Source of the DNA: Bacillus nakamurai
GTDB taxonomy: Bacteria; Bacillota; Bacilli; Bacillales; Bacillaceae
Assembly (NCBI RefSeq): GCF_001584325.1
Contig: NZ_LSAZ01000018.1
Location: 1-57,168, forward strand
Direction: 5' to 3'
DNA length: 57,168 nt
Shown here: positions 39,320 through 50,215 of the stretch, piece by piece
Layout: each line of letters opens with the position of its first letter
Numbering within the stretch: position 1 is the first letter of the stretch
Program-made: the position numbers and the translations under genes
Notes under the pieces: model-generated
The model's database searches: none
Told to the model about the DNA's origin: nothing
What the model saw: only the letters and a program-made list of their open reading frames with translations

Positions 39320-39347
39320 CCCTGCTTGAAAGCAAGCAGGGTTTTTT
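39320..39347 (+). terminator. Terminator after the 62-residue ORF
   Basis: CCCTGCTT (39320-39327) pairs with AAGCAGGG (39334-39341) across GAAAGC, followed by TTTTTT. The T run fits plus-strand transcription; the ycgB stop lies just beyond. Confidence 0.85.
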
Positions 39348-39820
39348 CAGCTTTTTTTGCGAGATCTTCTATAAATCAGCCTTACTGCAACATAACGGAG
39401 CAGGAAAATAAAGATGCTGCATACGAGAAACAAAGCGATCAATTTCAGCCATCCTGTAAAGTGATGCGGGATTCCTTGGTCATACATAGTAATCAGCGTA
39501 ATGATCACGGAAACGGCCAGCGTTTCCCCCATTTGCCGTCTGATTTGTTTTTTAAATGTTTCTTCAGAATGAATAACCGGCAGCAAAATCCCCGATGCAG
39601 CTGCTCTGATGCAATAATAAACGATGATAATGAAGAAAACCGCCAAGCTTCCGGCCCATTCTCTAAACGGACAATCTAACACAAGTCCGCGTACGATGAT
39701 GTCGAGCAAAGACAGGGTGCCTATAAGCATTCCGACTTCTGACCAGATAATTCGTTCTTTCTCTTTCACACTCTCACTCTTTCCATTCACGCTTGAAAGT
39801 CTGTTACGCTGATTATTCAT
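39347..39820 (-). CDS. ycgB: Membrane protein YcgB
   Basis: Protein of 157 residues with four hydrophobic segments (about 39-57, 65-87, 105-125 and 130-148), a charged N-terminus (NNQRNRLSSVNGKSESVKEKE) and a basic C-terminus (RRSRKKS). There is no motif I can name, and the function is unknown. The identification with ycgB of B. subtilis rests on size, topology and position next to ycgA. I chose ATG 39820 after CGGGAGG; the frame is open to 40009 but that part overlaps ycgA. Confidence 0.75.
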   Translation of the reverse strand: MNNQRNRLSSVNGKSESVKEKERIIWSEVGMLIGTLSLLDIIVRGLVLDCPFREWAGSLAVFFIIIVYYCIRAAASGILLPVIHSEETFKKQIRRQMGETLAVSVIITLITMYDQGIPHHFTGWLKLIALFLVCSIFIFLLRYVAVRLIYRRSRKKS

Positions 39821-39912
39821 GACTTCCTCCCGTACTTTTAGGAATGGCTTACACCTCTCATTATATCTCGCCAGTTCATAATGATAAACTGATATCCTCA
39901 GCAAAATGTTCT

Positions 39913-41346
39913 TTAATAAGGCCCCCATTTGATCAAAACGCCTATGCAGATGAACACAAGGCCGATGACAAACCAAATCAGCGCGAGCGGTACCATGAAG
40001 CGGAGCCACTTCACGTATGGAATGCCGCTTGCCGCCAGCACCGCCATCAGGACGCCCGATGTCGGGTTCACACAGTTCACAACTCCTTCCCCTAGCATCA
40101 CCGCTTCAACCGCGACCTGTCTAGTAATTCCCATCAAATCAGCGAGCGGAGCCAATATCGGAATAAACACAACAGCCTCTCCCGACCCAGATGAAATGAG
40201 AAAATGAAGCAGGGCGCTGGCGACATACATTCCGATCGCGCCGGCCATCGGGCTGAAGCCGTGTAAAAGAGACGCAAGCCCATTGACAACCGTATCAAGC
40301 AGTTTTCCGCTTTCCAAAATAACGGAAATGCTTCTCGCCATTCCGACGATCAGCGCCCCGTATACCAGGCCCTGACAGCCCGTGATAAACGTTTTTGCTA
40401 TATCGTTTGCCGCCATTCCCCCTATCAGCCCCGAAGCGATAGACATAAAAATAAACACGGCGGCCATCTCCGAATCAGACCAGCCGAATGTAAGGGCGCC
40501 GTATAAAAATCCGGCAAGCGACAGGGCGGAAACAGCCAAAATGAGCTTATGGCGAACAGTAAACAGGACAGGCTTGTCCTCCGATTCAGAAGCCTGCGGA
40601 GCGGGGGCCGATGCCGGAAACCAATTGCTTCCCAATAAACTGGCATCCTTTGATTTCTTCAATTTTCCAGTATACCGATAAATATATAAAATAGAGGAAA
40701 GCAAAAAACATATGTAGATCGCCACACGCAATCCGATGCCTGAAAATAGCGGCAGCTCGGCAATACTTTGTGACAAACCAAGCGGCGAAGGAGATAAAAT
40801 CGTAGCATTAAATCCAGCATAGCAGCCGATATAAATGACGGCCGCGCCGGCCATGGCGTCCCATTTCAGCGAACGGGCGACAATCAGACCGATTGGAATA
40901 AAGCCGATCACCGAATTCACAACGATTCCTGTCGTGCCGAGAATTGAAAATAAGGCGCCGACGATAGCGATAAATAACAGCTGTTTTGTGCGGAACGTAC
41001 TGATGACATTATTGATCAAGCCATTAATGGCCCCCGTTTTTTCTAAAATCGCAATGGTGCCTCCGGTAAACAGAATTAAAAAGATAATGGGCGCCGAGCT
41101 TGTCATTCCTTCTTGAATAGCGGTAAAAAAACCGATCGGGCTGACCGGAGATTGGTCAAGCGAATGATAGCTTCCCAGCACCGCGGACGTCACGCCGGCC
41201 TTTGTCACCCTGTCAAATTCCCCCGCCGGAACGACATACGACGCAACCGCGCATAACAAAGCGACAATAAACAGCAAAACATAGGCATCCGGCATGGTAA
41301 ATGTTTTTCTCTTTTTCAATACAGGTTCAGCCTTCGGCACAGTCAT
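39913..41346 (-). CDS. ycgA: YfcC-family permease YcgA
   Basis: Integral membrane transporter of 477 residues with about 12 helices, belonging to the YfcC/C4-dicarboxylate-arginine/ornithine antiporter-like group. Blocks: [20 protein letters not shown] near the N-terminus, [23 protein letters not shown], and [39 protein letters not shown] with [17 protein letters not shown] near the end, which are shared by this family. The substrate is not known. It is divergent from amhX, 136 bases apart, suggesting uptake of a conjugated amino acid or peptide that AmhX hydrolyses. The start is ATG 41346, after GGATGGTG; ATG 41358 has a worse site. Confidence 0.85.
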   Translation of the reverse strand: MTVPKAEPVLKKRKTFTMPDAYVLLFIVALLCAVASYVVPAGEFDRVTKAGVTSAVLGSYHSLDQSPVSPIGFFTAIQEGMTSSAPIIFLILFTGGTIAILEKTGAINGLINNVISTFRTKQLLFIAIVGALFSILGTTGIVVNSVIGFIPIGLIVARSLKWDAMAGAAVIYIGCYAGFNATILSPSPLGLSQSIAELPLFSGIGLRVAIYICFLLSSILYIYRYTGKLKKSKDASLLGSNWFPASAPAPQASESEDKPVLFTVRHKLILAVSALSLAGFLYGALTFGWSDSEMAAVFIFMSIASGLIGGMAANDIAKTFITGCQGLVYGALIVGMARSISVILESGKLLDTVVNGLASLLHGFSPMAGAIGMYVASALLHFLISSGSGEAVVFIPILAPLADLMGITRQVAVEAVMLGEGVVNCVNPTSGVLMAVLAASGIPYVKWLRFMVPLALIWFVIGLVFICIGVLIKWGPY

Positions 41347-41482
41347 ATGTATCACCATCCTGTTTTAAATTTATAAACTATTCAGAAAATACAGATATGT
41401 GCTATATTATAAACAGACCTATATCTTGTTTCAATATAAAAAAATAAAGAAATGAAACAGCTTTTGAAGGAGGACAAATGGC

Positions 41483-42604
41483 TTGGACAGACTCACAGAC
41501 AATGAGAAACAGACAATTATGGATATTTTCGATCATCTGCACGCCCATCCTGAAGTGAGCTGGAAGGAGTATAAAACAACTGAGTTTCTGGCAGAAAGAT
41601 TGAAAAAGGCTGGCTGCCGGATTCGCACTTTTTCTGATTGCACAGGGGTCGTCGGCGAAATTGGAGAAGGCTCCCCCGTCGTGGCGGTTCGGGCGGATAT
41701 CGACGCGCTTTGGCAGGAGGTGGACGGCACCTTTCAGGCAAACCATTCCTGCGGGCATGATTCACATATGACGATGGCGCTCGGCACGCTGATGCTTTTG
41801 CAAAAACAGCCGCAGCTTCCGAAGGGCACAATCCGCTTTATTTTTCAGCCGGCCGAAGAAAAAGGCGGCGGCGCGCTGAAAATGATCGAAGAAGGCGTGC
41901 TTGATGACGTTGATTTCTTATACGGCGTGCACGTGCGCCCCATACAGGAAACGGCGAACGGCCGCTGCGCCCCTTCCATTCTGCACGGTTCCAGCCAGCA
42001 TATCGAAGGGCTGATTATAGGAGAGGAAGCACACGGCGCGAGACCGCATCTCGGCATTAATAGTATTGAAATTGCAGCGCTTTTGGTCCAAAAGCTCAGC
42101 TTCATTCATATTGATCCGGCTATCCCCCATTCCGTCAAGATGACAAAGCTCCAAGCCGGGGGGGACAGCTCCAACATCATTCCCGGAAAAGCATCCTTCA
42201 GCCTTGACCTGCGCGCCCAGACAAATGCCGCAATGGAAAAGCTGACCGAAGAAACAGAAAGAGCCTGCGAGGCCGCGGCCGCCGCTTTTGGGGCGAAAAT
42301 TGAACTGCAAAAAGAGCACAGCCTCCCGGCGGCTTCACGAAACAAGCAAGCGGAAGCCGTCATGGCCTCAGCGATCCGTGACATTCTCGGTGAAGAAAAT
42401 CTGGATGAACCGCTCGTGACAACCGGAGGCGAGGATTTCCACTTCTACGGCGTCAAGGTCCCAAATCTCAAAACCACTATGCTTGGCCTGGGCTGCGGGC
42501 TTCAGCCCGGTCTTCATCACCCGCACATGACGTTTGATCGAAGCGCCATATATACCGGCGTTGAGATTTTAACGGCCGCTGTGCTTACATCGTTTGATAC
42601 ATAA
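41483..42604 (+). CDS. amhX: Amidohydrolase AmhX (M20 family)
   Basis: Metal-dependent amidohydrolase of 373 residues of the M20D (IAA-amino acid hydrolase/aminoacylase) type. Metal-binding motifs: [19 protein letters not shown] (Cys and His), [10 protein letters not shown] with the catalytic Glu, VHVRPIQE, and the C-terminal [18 protein letters not shown]is. A dimerisation lid domain is inserted at about 175-285. It would release free amino acids from N-acyl or auxin-type conjugates. The start is TTG 41483, nine bases after GGAGG; an ATG at 41479 lies in another frame and opens a short unrelated ORF. Name from position next to opuAC and recalled similarity. Confidence 0.88.
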   Translation: MDRLTDNEKQTIMDIFDHLHAHPEVSWKEYKTTEFLAERLKKAGCRIRTFSDCTGVVGEIGEGSPVVAVRADIDALWQEVDGTFQANHSCGHDSHMTMALGTLMLLQKQPQLPKGTIRFIFQPAEEKGGGALKMIEEGVLDDVDFLYGVHVRPIQETANGRCAPSILHGSSQHIEGLIIGEEAHGARPHLGINSIEIAALLVQKLSFIHIDPAIPHSVKMTKLQAGGDSSNIIPGKASFSLDLRAQTNAAMEKLTEETERACEAAAAAFGAKIELQKEHSLPAASRNKQAEAVMASAIRDILGEENLDEPLVTTGGEDFHFYGVKVPNLKTTMLGLGCGLQPGLHHPHMTFDRSAIYTGVEILTAAVLTSFDT

Positions 42605-42636
42605 AAAAAGCAGCCCGTCATCAGGGCTGCTTTTTT
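42604..42636. terminator. Shared terminator of amhX and opuAC
   Basis: A perfect 13-base-pair stem, AAAAAAGCAGCCC (42604-42616) and GGGCTGCTTTTTT (42624-42636), with A and T runs on both sides. It ends both converging genes. Confidence 0.95.
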
Positions 42637-42637
42637 C

Positions 42638-44367
<1,730 letters not shown>

Positions 44368-45624
44368 TTACTTCACCCCCTGAACAGAAGAATCCTGTGC
44401 TTGTTCAGCAGAATCTTCAACATTGATATAATCGTTATTGCCTGAAAGCGCGCCGATTAATGCACCTTTTACGACAATGCCTTTCATGCGCTCTTTATCG
44501 TCCGTAACGGCGATCGGAATGTTCGCGTCAGACACAACGTCGAAAATCTCCGTCAAGTATGTGCTTTCGTGCACTGTCGTGAATTCTGTGTTTAAAATAT
44601 CCTGCAGCGATAAATCGGATTCGACCGCTTTTTTCGCATCCGCCGCATGAATGACGCCGAGAAGCTGCTTTTGCTTATCAACGGCGTAAATAGAAGAAAT
44701 ACCCAAGTTCTTCATGAGCTGGAGCGCTACGCGAGGCCCTTTGTCAATCCGCACGGTTTCAGCGCGCTTCATGATATGGCCCGCTGTCAGGACTTTCGAT
44801 AAATCAACGTCTTCAACGAATTTTTCAACATATTCATTGGACGGGCTCATCAGAATTTCTTCCGGTGTCCCGATCTGAACGATGTTACCGTCTTTCATCA
44901 GCACGATTCTGTCACCGATCCGCAATGCTTCATCGAGGTCATGCGTGATGAAGATGATCGTTTTGCCGACAGAGTCATGAAGATCGAGCAGCTCATCCTG
45001 CATATCTTTACGGATCAGCGGATCAAGCGCACTGAAGGCTTCATCCATCAGAAGAATGTCAGGATCGTTCGTCAGCGCACGTGCAAGGCCGACACGCTGC
45101 TGCATTCCTCCGCTGAGCTGATCCGGATATTGATGTTCAAATCCTTCAAGGCCGACAAGCTTAAGCGAGTCAAGGGCTTTTTGCTCACGCTCTTTTTTGT
45201 CAACGCCTTGAAGCTCCAGGCCGTATTCCGTATTTTCAAGAATCGTTCTGTGCGGAAACAGCGCAAATTTTTGAAAGACCATGCTGATTTTTTTCCGGCG
45301 CACTTCCCGGAGCTGGTCTTTTGACATATTTGTTATCATGTCACCATCAATATAGATATTCCCGGCAGTCGGTTCAATAAGCCGGTTTAACAGCCGCACT
45401 AAAGTTGATTTACCGCTCCCCGATAGACCCATGATGACAAATATCTCCCCATCATAAACATCAAAGTTTGCTTGATTGACACCAACGGTTGATCCGGTTG
45501 CTTTCAGGATCTCTTTTTTATTCTTTCCGTTGGACAGCATCTGAATGGCTTTTTTTGTCTGTTTCCCAAATACCTTAGATACATTTTCGACTTTTATCTT
45601 AATTGGTTTCTCATCCGAATTCAT
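44368..45624 (-). CDS. opuAA: Glycine betaine ABC transporter ATPase OpuAA
   Basis: ATPase subunit of 418 residues. ABC motifs: Walker A GLSGSGKSTLVRLLNR (about 60-75), Q-loop VFQKFALFPHRT, signature LSGGMQQRVGLARAL, Walker B DILLMDEAFSALDP, and switch His in FITHDLDEA. Two C-terminal CBS domains (about 275-395), beginning AGHIMKRAETVRI and LSLQDILNTEFT, are the ionic-strength and c-di-AMP-responsive module of this family. I chose ATG 45624 (MNSDEKPIK) with ATGGAGGG upstream, as in B. subtilis; the frame is open to 45684. Osmotic induction is expected. Confidence 0.95.
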   Translation of the reverse strand: MNSDEKPIKIKVENVSKVFGKQTKKAIQMLSNGKNKKEILKATGSTVGVNQANFDVYDGEIFVIMGLSGSGKSTLVRLLNRLIEPTAGNIYIDGDMITNMSKDQLREVRRKKISMVFQKFALFPHRTILENTEYGLELQGVDKKEREQKALDSLKLVGLEGFEHQYPDQLSGGMQQRVGLARALTNDPDILLMDEAFSALDPLIRKDMQDELLDLHDSVGKTIIFITHDLDEALRIGDRIVLMKDGNIVQIGTPEEILMSPSNEYVEKFVEDVDLSKVLTAGHIMKRAETVRIDKGPRVALQLMKNLGISSIYAVDKQKQLLGVIHAADAKKAVESDLSLQDILNTEFTTVHESTYLTEIFDVVSDANIPIAVTDDKERMKGIVVKGALIGALSGNNDYINVEDSAEQAQDSSVQGVK

Positions 45625-46075
45625 ATTTTCCCTCCATAATAAGCAATCTTTAATACCGTAACATGTTTGTAACAAGTCAAACAAACAGCATAATCCCTTC
45701 TATTTTGTATCATTACTTTAAAAACATCCCTGTGACTTATTTTCCTCTGGCATGCTTCTAAATACTCTCTAATCCTCCTTAATTAATATAAATTATGGGG
45801 AAAATTGAGCTTTTATCAGTCTTGAGAACGCTTTCTCCGAATGTGCCGGCAACTGAATCCCCAGCCTTTTTTTACAAATAAAAGAATTTTTTCGCGATAT
45901 TGTCCTATAAGGGCCTCAGAAAAAAAGGAATGTATTAGAAAAGATTAGGACAAACAACAAAAGCCGGGCATCATTCGCGACTTTTGTTTCCAAATAGAAC
46001 CATCTTCATTCAACAAATTCTTTCATATTAATATGCTCAGCATCTCTGATGGGGAAGAAGAAAGAGAAGCCACAT
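45625..46075 (-). promoter_or_regulatory. Upstream region of opuAA, no gene
   Basis: About 450 bases contain no convincing gene. On the minus strand there is TTGACT near 45684 with TATTAA downstream (possible sigma-A promoter), a free-standing AAGGAGG at about 45773-45779 with no start codon at proper spacing, and a cre-like TGAGAACGCTTTCT at 45823-45836 with one mismatch to the CcpA consensus. A long leader for opuA is therefore likely. The plus-strand ORF starting near 46049 only covers the niaP terminator and antisense of niaP. Confidence 0.4.
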
Positions 46076-46077
46076 AA

Positions 46078-46100
46078 AAAAAGCACCCAAAAAGGGTGCT
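46078..46100 (-). terminator. Terminator of niaP
   Basis: AGCACCC (46082-46088) pairs with GGGTGCT (46094-46100) across AAAAA, followed on the minus strand by a run of seven T residues. It overlaps the last base of the niaP stop codon. Confidence 0.85.
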
Positions 46101-47305
46101 CAGTCCGCAAGCTCTGTCTGTTTCGTTTCTTTTCCAAGGACGAGAATGCAGATGACTGCGATCAGAATCGCCGCGCAAAAGACGGTGAAAATGGCAGTAA
46201 ACGAGACGTTCCGGGCTGCAAGCGATCCGACGAGAAGCGGACCGAAGATGCCGCCGATTCTGCCGACGGCCGCCGTTGTGCCCGAACCGGTCGCCCGGAT
46301 CGGCGCCGGATATTGCTCAGGTGTGTAGGCATAGAGCACACCCCACGCGCCGAGGTTAAAGAAGGACAACAGCATGCCGGCCGCCAGCAGCATTCCCAAT
46401 GAGTCCGCCGCGCCGAAGAAATAAGCGCTGCCTGCCGTTCCCAGCAAATAAATAATTAAAATGCTTTTCCGCCCCGCTTTTTCAATCAGCCACGCAGCTG
46501 AGAAATACCCCGGAAGCTGGGCGAGTGTCATCAGCAGCACATATTCGAAGCTTTCAATCATGCTGAAGCCTTTCATCAGCATGACGCTCGGAAGCCACAA
46601 AAACATGCCGTAATAAGAGAACACGACGCAAAACCACACGATAGACAGCATCGCCGTCGGCCGCACATATTGTTTCGCCCAGACACTTTTGACTTGTGCC
46701 CTCACGCTTTTCTTTTGCGCCGATAATGGCTGATTCGCCGGCGATTCCGGGAGGCTTTTCCGCAAATAAAGCGCGTAAAATGCCGCAAGCGCCGTAATAA
46801 GAAGCGCGGTCTGCCAGCCGAACGCCGGGATTACGAAGTAAGAAATGAGAGCGGCAAGCAGCCAGCCGGCCGCCCAAAAGCTTTCAAGCAGCACGATGAT
46901 CCTTCCCCGTTTCTCAGGAGCAGACGCTTCCGACACAAGCGTCGAAGCTACCGGAAGCTCTCCGCCAAGGCCCATGCCGATCAGAAAGCGCAGGATGAGA
47001 AAGGCCGTTAACCCCGTCGCAAATGCGGAAATGCCGCTCCCGACAGAAAACAATAACAGCGTGATCATGAACACTTTTTTCCGGCCGATCCTGTCGGCCA
47101 GTATTCCGAATAAAAAGGCGCCCGCCGCCATCCCGATGGAATTGACGCTGCCGATCCATTTCATTTGTTCCGGCGATAAATTCCAATCGGCGTGAAGCGC
47201 CGCGATAATAAACGATAAAATTCCGACATCCATAGCGTCAAACAGCCAGCCCATTCCGGCAATCGCAAGAAGCTTGCGCGGAGAAACAGGAGGTTGTTTT
47301 TTCAT
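46100..47305 (-). CDS. niaP: Niacin transporter NiaP (YceI)
   Basis: MFS transporter of 401 residues with 12 helices that imports nicotinic acid for NAD synthesis. The N-terminal GMGWLFDAMDVGILSFIIAAL, LFGILADRIGRKKVFMITLL (MFS motif A) and FLIGMGLGGELPVASTLVSEASAPEKRGR are close to the B. subtilis YceI sequence as I recall it. I chose ATG 47305, six bases after GAGGTG; a GTG nine bases earlier is less likely. A possible NiaR site lies upstream. NadE in the same window works downstream in the same pathway. Confidence 0.92.
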   Translation of the reverse strand: MKKQPPVSPRKLLAIAGMGWLFDAMDVGILSFIIAALHADWNLSPEQMKWIGSVNSIGMAAGAFLFGILADRIGRKKVFMITLLLFSVGSGISAFATGLTAFLILRFLIGMGLGGELPVASTLVSEASAPEKRGRIIVLLESFWAAGWLLAALISYFVIPAFGWQTALLITALAAFYALYLRKSLPESPANQPLSAQKKSVRAQVKSVWAKQYVRPTAMLSIVWFCVVFSYYGMFLWLPSVMLMKGFSMIESFEYVLLMTLAQLPGYFSAAWLIEKAGRKSILIIYLLGTAGSAYFFGAADSLGMLLAAGMLLSFFNLGAWGVLYAYTPEQYPAPIRATGSGTTAAVGRIGGIFGPLLVGSLAARNVSFTAIFTVFCAAILIAVICILVLGKETKQTELAD

Positions 47306-47342
47306 ATTCAACACCTCAAATCGAAAATGATTACCGTCTAAG

Positions 47343-47362
47343 TTTACACCTGTCTTTACACA
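47343..47362 (-). promoter_or_regulatory. Candidate NiaR site and promoter of niaP
   Basis: On the minus strand TGTGTAAAGACAGGTGTAAA lies 38-57 bases before the niaP start and overlaps a possible TGACAA -35. The GACAGGTGT core resembles the niacin-responsive NiaR (YrxA) recognition element as I remember it. Confidence 0.4.
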
Positions 47363-47382
47363 TTGTCATTATATTTTTTCAC

Positions 47383-47414
47383 GCAAAAAAACCCGCTTGC
47401 GCAAGGCGAGCGGG
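47383..47414 (-). terminator. Terminator of the yceC-yceH operon
   Basis: CCCGCT (47392-47397) pairs with AGCGGG (47409-47414), with extra pairing possible inside, then a minus-strand TTTTTTTGCG. It lies just after the yceH stop. Confidence 0.8.
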
Positions 47415-47421
47415 GTGCCGT

Positions 47422-48513
47422 TTAATTCTTTAATACGGCGTTTTTAATATTATCCTGAAGCTGGAGAATCCGTTTCGCGCCGTCTTCTCTGAGGCGTTTG
47501 TTTTCTTCCTCAATTTGTTTTGTTTCCTGCATGCCGCTGACGATTGTATTCCATGAAGATTCAATCGTTTCAATATCAATGCTCGGGCGGCCGGCCATCC
47601 GGGCAATCTCAACGCTTTGGCTGGAGATATTTTCCGCATTGCGTTTCAGCATTTCATTCGTCCGGCGGTCCAGCTCGCTCATTGAATCAGCCACAAGCTT
47701 TTGGCGTTTTACGGTGACGGCTTGAATAATGCCGTTTTTAAAGATCGGAATCGTGATGACGAAAGCGGAGTTAATTTTCCCGATCAGCTTCGTATTCCCG
47801 CGCTGAAGCAGACGGATTTGCGGGGCGGTTTGCAGCGCCACCATCCGCGCCATGTCTAAATCATATACGCGTTCTTCAAGCGCCTGAAGCCCGTTGCGCA
47901 GCGTATCGAGCTGCATTTGCGCAAGCTGGTTGCCTCCCGCCGCTTTTTCTTCATAGGAAGGGATGAGCGCCTGCATTTCCTCAAGCTTCATTTGGCCGGC
48001 AACGACATACTTTTCAAGCGCCATGTAATAGTTAATGTTGTTTTCATACATCTCATCAAGCGTCTGATTCGTTTTTGCCATTTCATCTTTGTATTTCGAA
48101 ATTTCAACGTGGATCTTTTCAATTTCTCCGCCAAGGGTGCGGTATTTTTGAAAGATTTTTTCAATCATGCTGTTTCCGCGTTTGAACATCTTAGCCAAAA
48201 ATCCTTTCGGCTCGTCGAAATCATTTTTGTCAAAACGGTCCATGATTTTTCCAAGCTGCGTCAGCATTGTGCCAGAATCCGTGACGCTTGTGGTTTTCAT
48301 CATATTTAAGATGCGGTCGGAAAACTTCGAGATTTCAACAGCGGGTTCTTTCCCGTACTCGAGCAGCTCCATTTGGTTTTTCACGTCAATTTGCTGCGCT
48401 ATGCGCTGCACCTCTGGATCTTGGCGCAGCTGCAGTCTGATATCGTCAGCTTTTTGTTCAGAAATCTCTTCCGTTTTATCAAGAACAAGCGGATTTTGGT
48501 TATCTGTCGTCAT
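47422..48513 (-). CDS. yceH: TelA-family toxic-anion-resistance protein YceH
   Basis: Soluble, mostly helical protein of 363 residues of the TelA (tellurite resistance) family. Features: a helical N-terminus (DDIRLQLRQDPEVQRIAQQIDV), coiled-coil-prone middle (FQKYRTLGGEIEKIHVEISKYKDEMAKT, about 118-150), and the family block LLQRGNTKLIGKINSAFVITIPIFKNGIIQAVTVKRQK (about 245-282). The molecular function is unknown; relatives contribute to resistance to tellurite, nisin and cell-wall stress. It is the last gene of the yce operon, six bases after yceG. Confidence 0.9.
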   Translation of the reverse strand: MTTDNQNPLVLDKTEEISEQKADDIRLQLRQDPEVQRIAQQIDVKNQMELLEYGKEPAVEISKFSDRILNMMKTTSVTDSGTMLTQLGKIMDRFDKNDFDEPKGFLAKMFKRGNSMIEKIFQKYRTLGGEIEKIHVEISKYKDEMAKTNQTLDEMYENNINYYMALEKYVVAGQMKLEEMQALIPSYEEKAAGGNQLAQMQLDTLRNGLQALEERVYDLDMARMVALQTAPQIRLLQRGNTKLIGKINSAFVITIPIFKNGIIQAVTVKRQKLVADSMSELDRRTNEMLKRNAENISSQSVEIARMAGRPSIDIETIESSWNTIVSGMQETKQIEEENKRLREDGAKRILQLQDNIKNAVLKN

Positions 48514-48519
48514 GTTTAT

Positions 48520-50145
48520 TTACTCTCCCTGCTTTTGCGTAATGGTTCTAAACAGCTTCCTTACAAGTGACGGCTCCTTATATTCCTGCTGAAACACCAT
48601 GTCCTCCAGCCAGTGGATGTCATATTGGCTCTCTTCTATAAAATGCTCAATGTCTTGATGACCGGGCGGATTATACAGGATGATGTCAACGCCGAATTCA
48701 TTTAAAAACAAAAGAGCGGCCGCGTCCGAACGCGTCAATTCACCGCCGTGTTCCGTATGATACAGAAGCAGCTTCGGGACGGTCTGCGCGTAATCAAACG
48801 TTTGGATCAATTGCAGCAATGAAGCGGGAAGGTTTGCCGCTTGGCGGAACAAATAAATGCTGACATCCTTTTTCTGCTCCTGCGGCAGCGCCTTCAGCCC
48901 GGGATTTCTGCACATGTCAGACATCACATTGGCGATGGCGGTCTGCACGCCTGACGGCAGATGCTTATACTGCCAGATGTTGCTGTTTTTAAGCTTGTCC
49001 GCGTCAATGGCTCCTTCTTGATTCAGAACCTGGCTGTAATGATATTGATAATTGGATTTGAGTTCTTCTGTAAACGGAAACCGGCGGATCATGTGAGTTT
49101 CCTGATAATCCGCGACGGTATGAAGCCGGCTCCAGTATTCTTTCGTATCTTTTGAGACACCCATCACTTTGGCAAAAAGGTTCGGAATCACTACCTTATC
49201 TCTGTCCGCCTTAAATTGGGGACGGATGAACGCCCGCTCCTTCGCGATGAGAAATAATTCATCATATGTTGTTTTTAATGTCACCGACTGCGGAGTGTGT
49301 TCTCTGAACTGCCACGGCTTATACATCATGGATTCTTCATGATTCAGCACATGCTCAATTTCTTTCGTCGACCGATAGGCAACCGTGGATGTCCTGTCCG
49401 GCTTTTCTTTCGGAAAAGGCTGGAGGCCGTTTACAGCGGGAAGCCTGATCGTGAAGGTGAGCTCATGATCAGGGTCAATGATGCTGAACTGATCCTCTGC
49501 CGCCGGATGAAACAAAAGCACATCACAGCCGATCAGCATGACATAATAGAGAAAATAGAGCTGGCTTTTCGTCGCGTCTCCATACCACACCACCTTCGGC
49601 ATCTCACGCTCTATATCGGCCTGTTCGAGCCAAGGATTCAGGTGGTTCAGCGAAAACTTTGACACATCTAAAAGCACCCGGCGGAAATCGGGATCGTTCA
49701 GGCCCTTTTCATGCCGGCTTGCAAAGGTTTCTAAAAGTGTCATGAATGCAGTTCTCAGGCGGCGGTGCATAAGGGGATGGGTATGTTTCGCCAGCAGCCG
49801 GGCCCCGTCAAGAAACGCAACAAACCGGGATACGGAAAGCCCTTTTTCTTTTTGATTGATCATATGGATGTTTTGAAGCGCCTGAAACGTTTCCGGCGCG
49901 ATCGTTTTATCAAGCGTTTCGCTTAAAATATGGATGTTTTCATGAGCCGACAGCTCGTAAAGCTTATTGTAATACTCCGTCTCATCAAAAGGGGTGCCCA
50001 AAATCCGGCCGGCGAGCCGTGTAAAGGCGAGTCCGTTTTCCCGTTCATACGCGGGGCGCTCCGGCAGCGTTTGAAACAGGATGCTTTCCCAGTCATCGTT
50101 TTCCAGCTCGGCCTTATAGATCGCCAATTCTTCTTGCTTCATCAT
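48520..50145 (-). CDS. yceG: YceG family protein of the Ter-like stress operon
   Basis: Soluble protein of 541 residues, found in Firmicutes between terC/terD- and telA-type genes. There is no catalytic motif I can name; the sequence has two alpha/beta-looking halves, with VVWYGDATKSQLYFLYYVMLIGCDVLLFHPA near 190-220 and LFLNEFGVDIILYNPPGHQDIEHFIEESQYDI near 480-515, which resemble Rossmann-like or PLP-like repeats of one another. The function is unknown; it likely works with YceH and the TerD proteins in envelope stress. The start ATG 50145 follows GGAGGAAG. Confidence 0.88.
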   Translation of the reverse strand: MMKQEELAIYKAELENDDWESILFQTLPERPAYERENGLAFTRLAGRILGTPFDETEYYNKLYELSAHENIHILSETLDKTIAPETFQALQNIHMINQKEKGLSVSRFVAFLDGARLLAKHTHPLMHRRLRTAFMTLLETFASRHEKGLNDPDFRRVLLDVSKFSLNHLNPWLEQADIEREMPKVVWYGDATKSQLYFLYYVMLIGCDVLLFHPAAEDQFSIIDPDHELTFTIRLPAVNGLQPFPKEKPDRTSTVAYRSTKEIEHVLNHEESMMYKPWQFREHTPQSVTLKTTYDELFLIAKERAFIRPQFKADRDKVVIPNLFAKVMGVSKDTKEYWSRLHTVADYQETHMIRRFPFTEELKSNYQYHYSQVLNQEGAIDADKLKNSNIWQYKHLPSGVQTAIANVMSDMCRNPGLKALPQEQKKDVSIYLFRQAANLPASLLQLIQTFDYAQTVPKLLLYHTEHGGELTRSDAAALLFLNEFGVDIILYNPPGHQDIEHFIEESQYDIHWLEDMVFQQEYKEPSLVRKLFRTITQKQGE

Positions 50146-50175
50146 CTTCCTCCTTTCCGCTCTGTCATTACCGGT

Positions 50176-50214
50176 ACAAAAAAGGAAGGAAATGAACTCT
50201 CCCTCCTTTTTTGT
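50176..50214 (-). terminator. Hairpin after yceF, possible partial terminator
   Basis: ACAAAAAAGGAaGGA pairs with TCTCCCTCCTTTTTTGT across 50176-50214, with a T run on the minus strand. It separates yceF from yceG-yceH and could lower or split expression of the distal genes. Confidence 0.65.
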
Positions 50215-50215
50215 T

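Noticed and set aside
45960..46000. Weak CAAAAG...CTTTTG hairpin upstream of opuAA
   Set aside because: The stem is only six A/T-rich pairs with a long loop; I see no gene for it to terminate.
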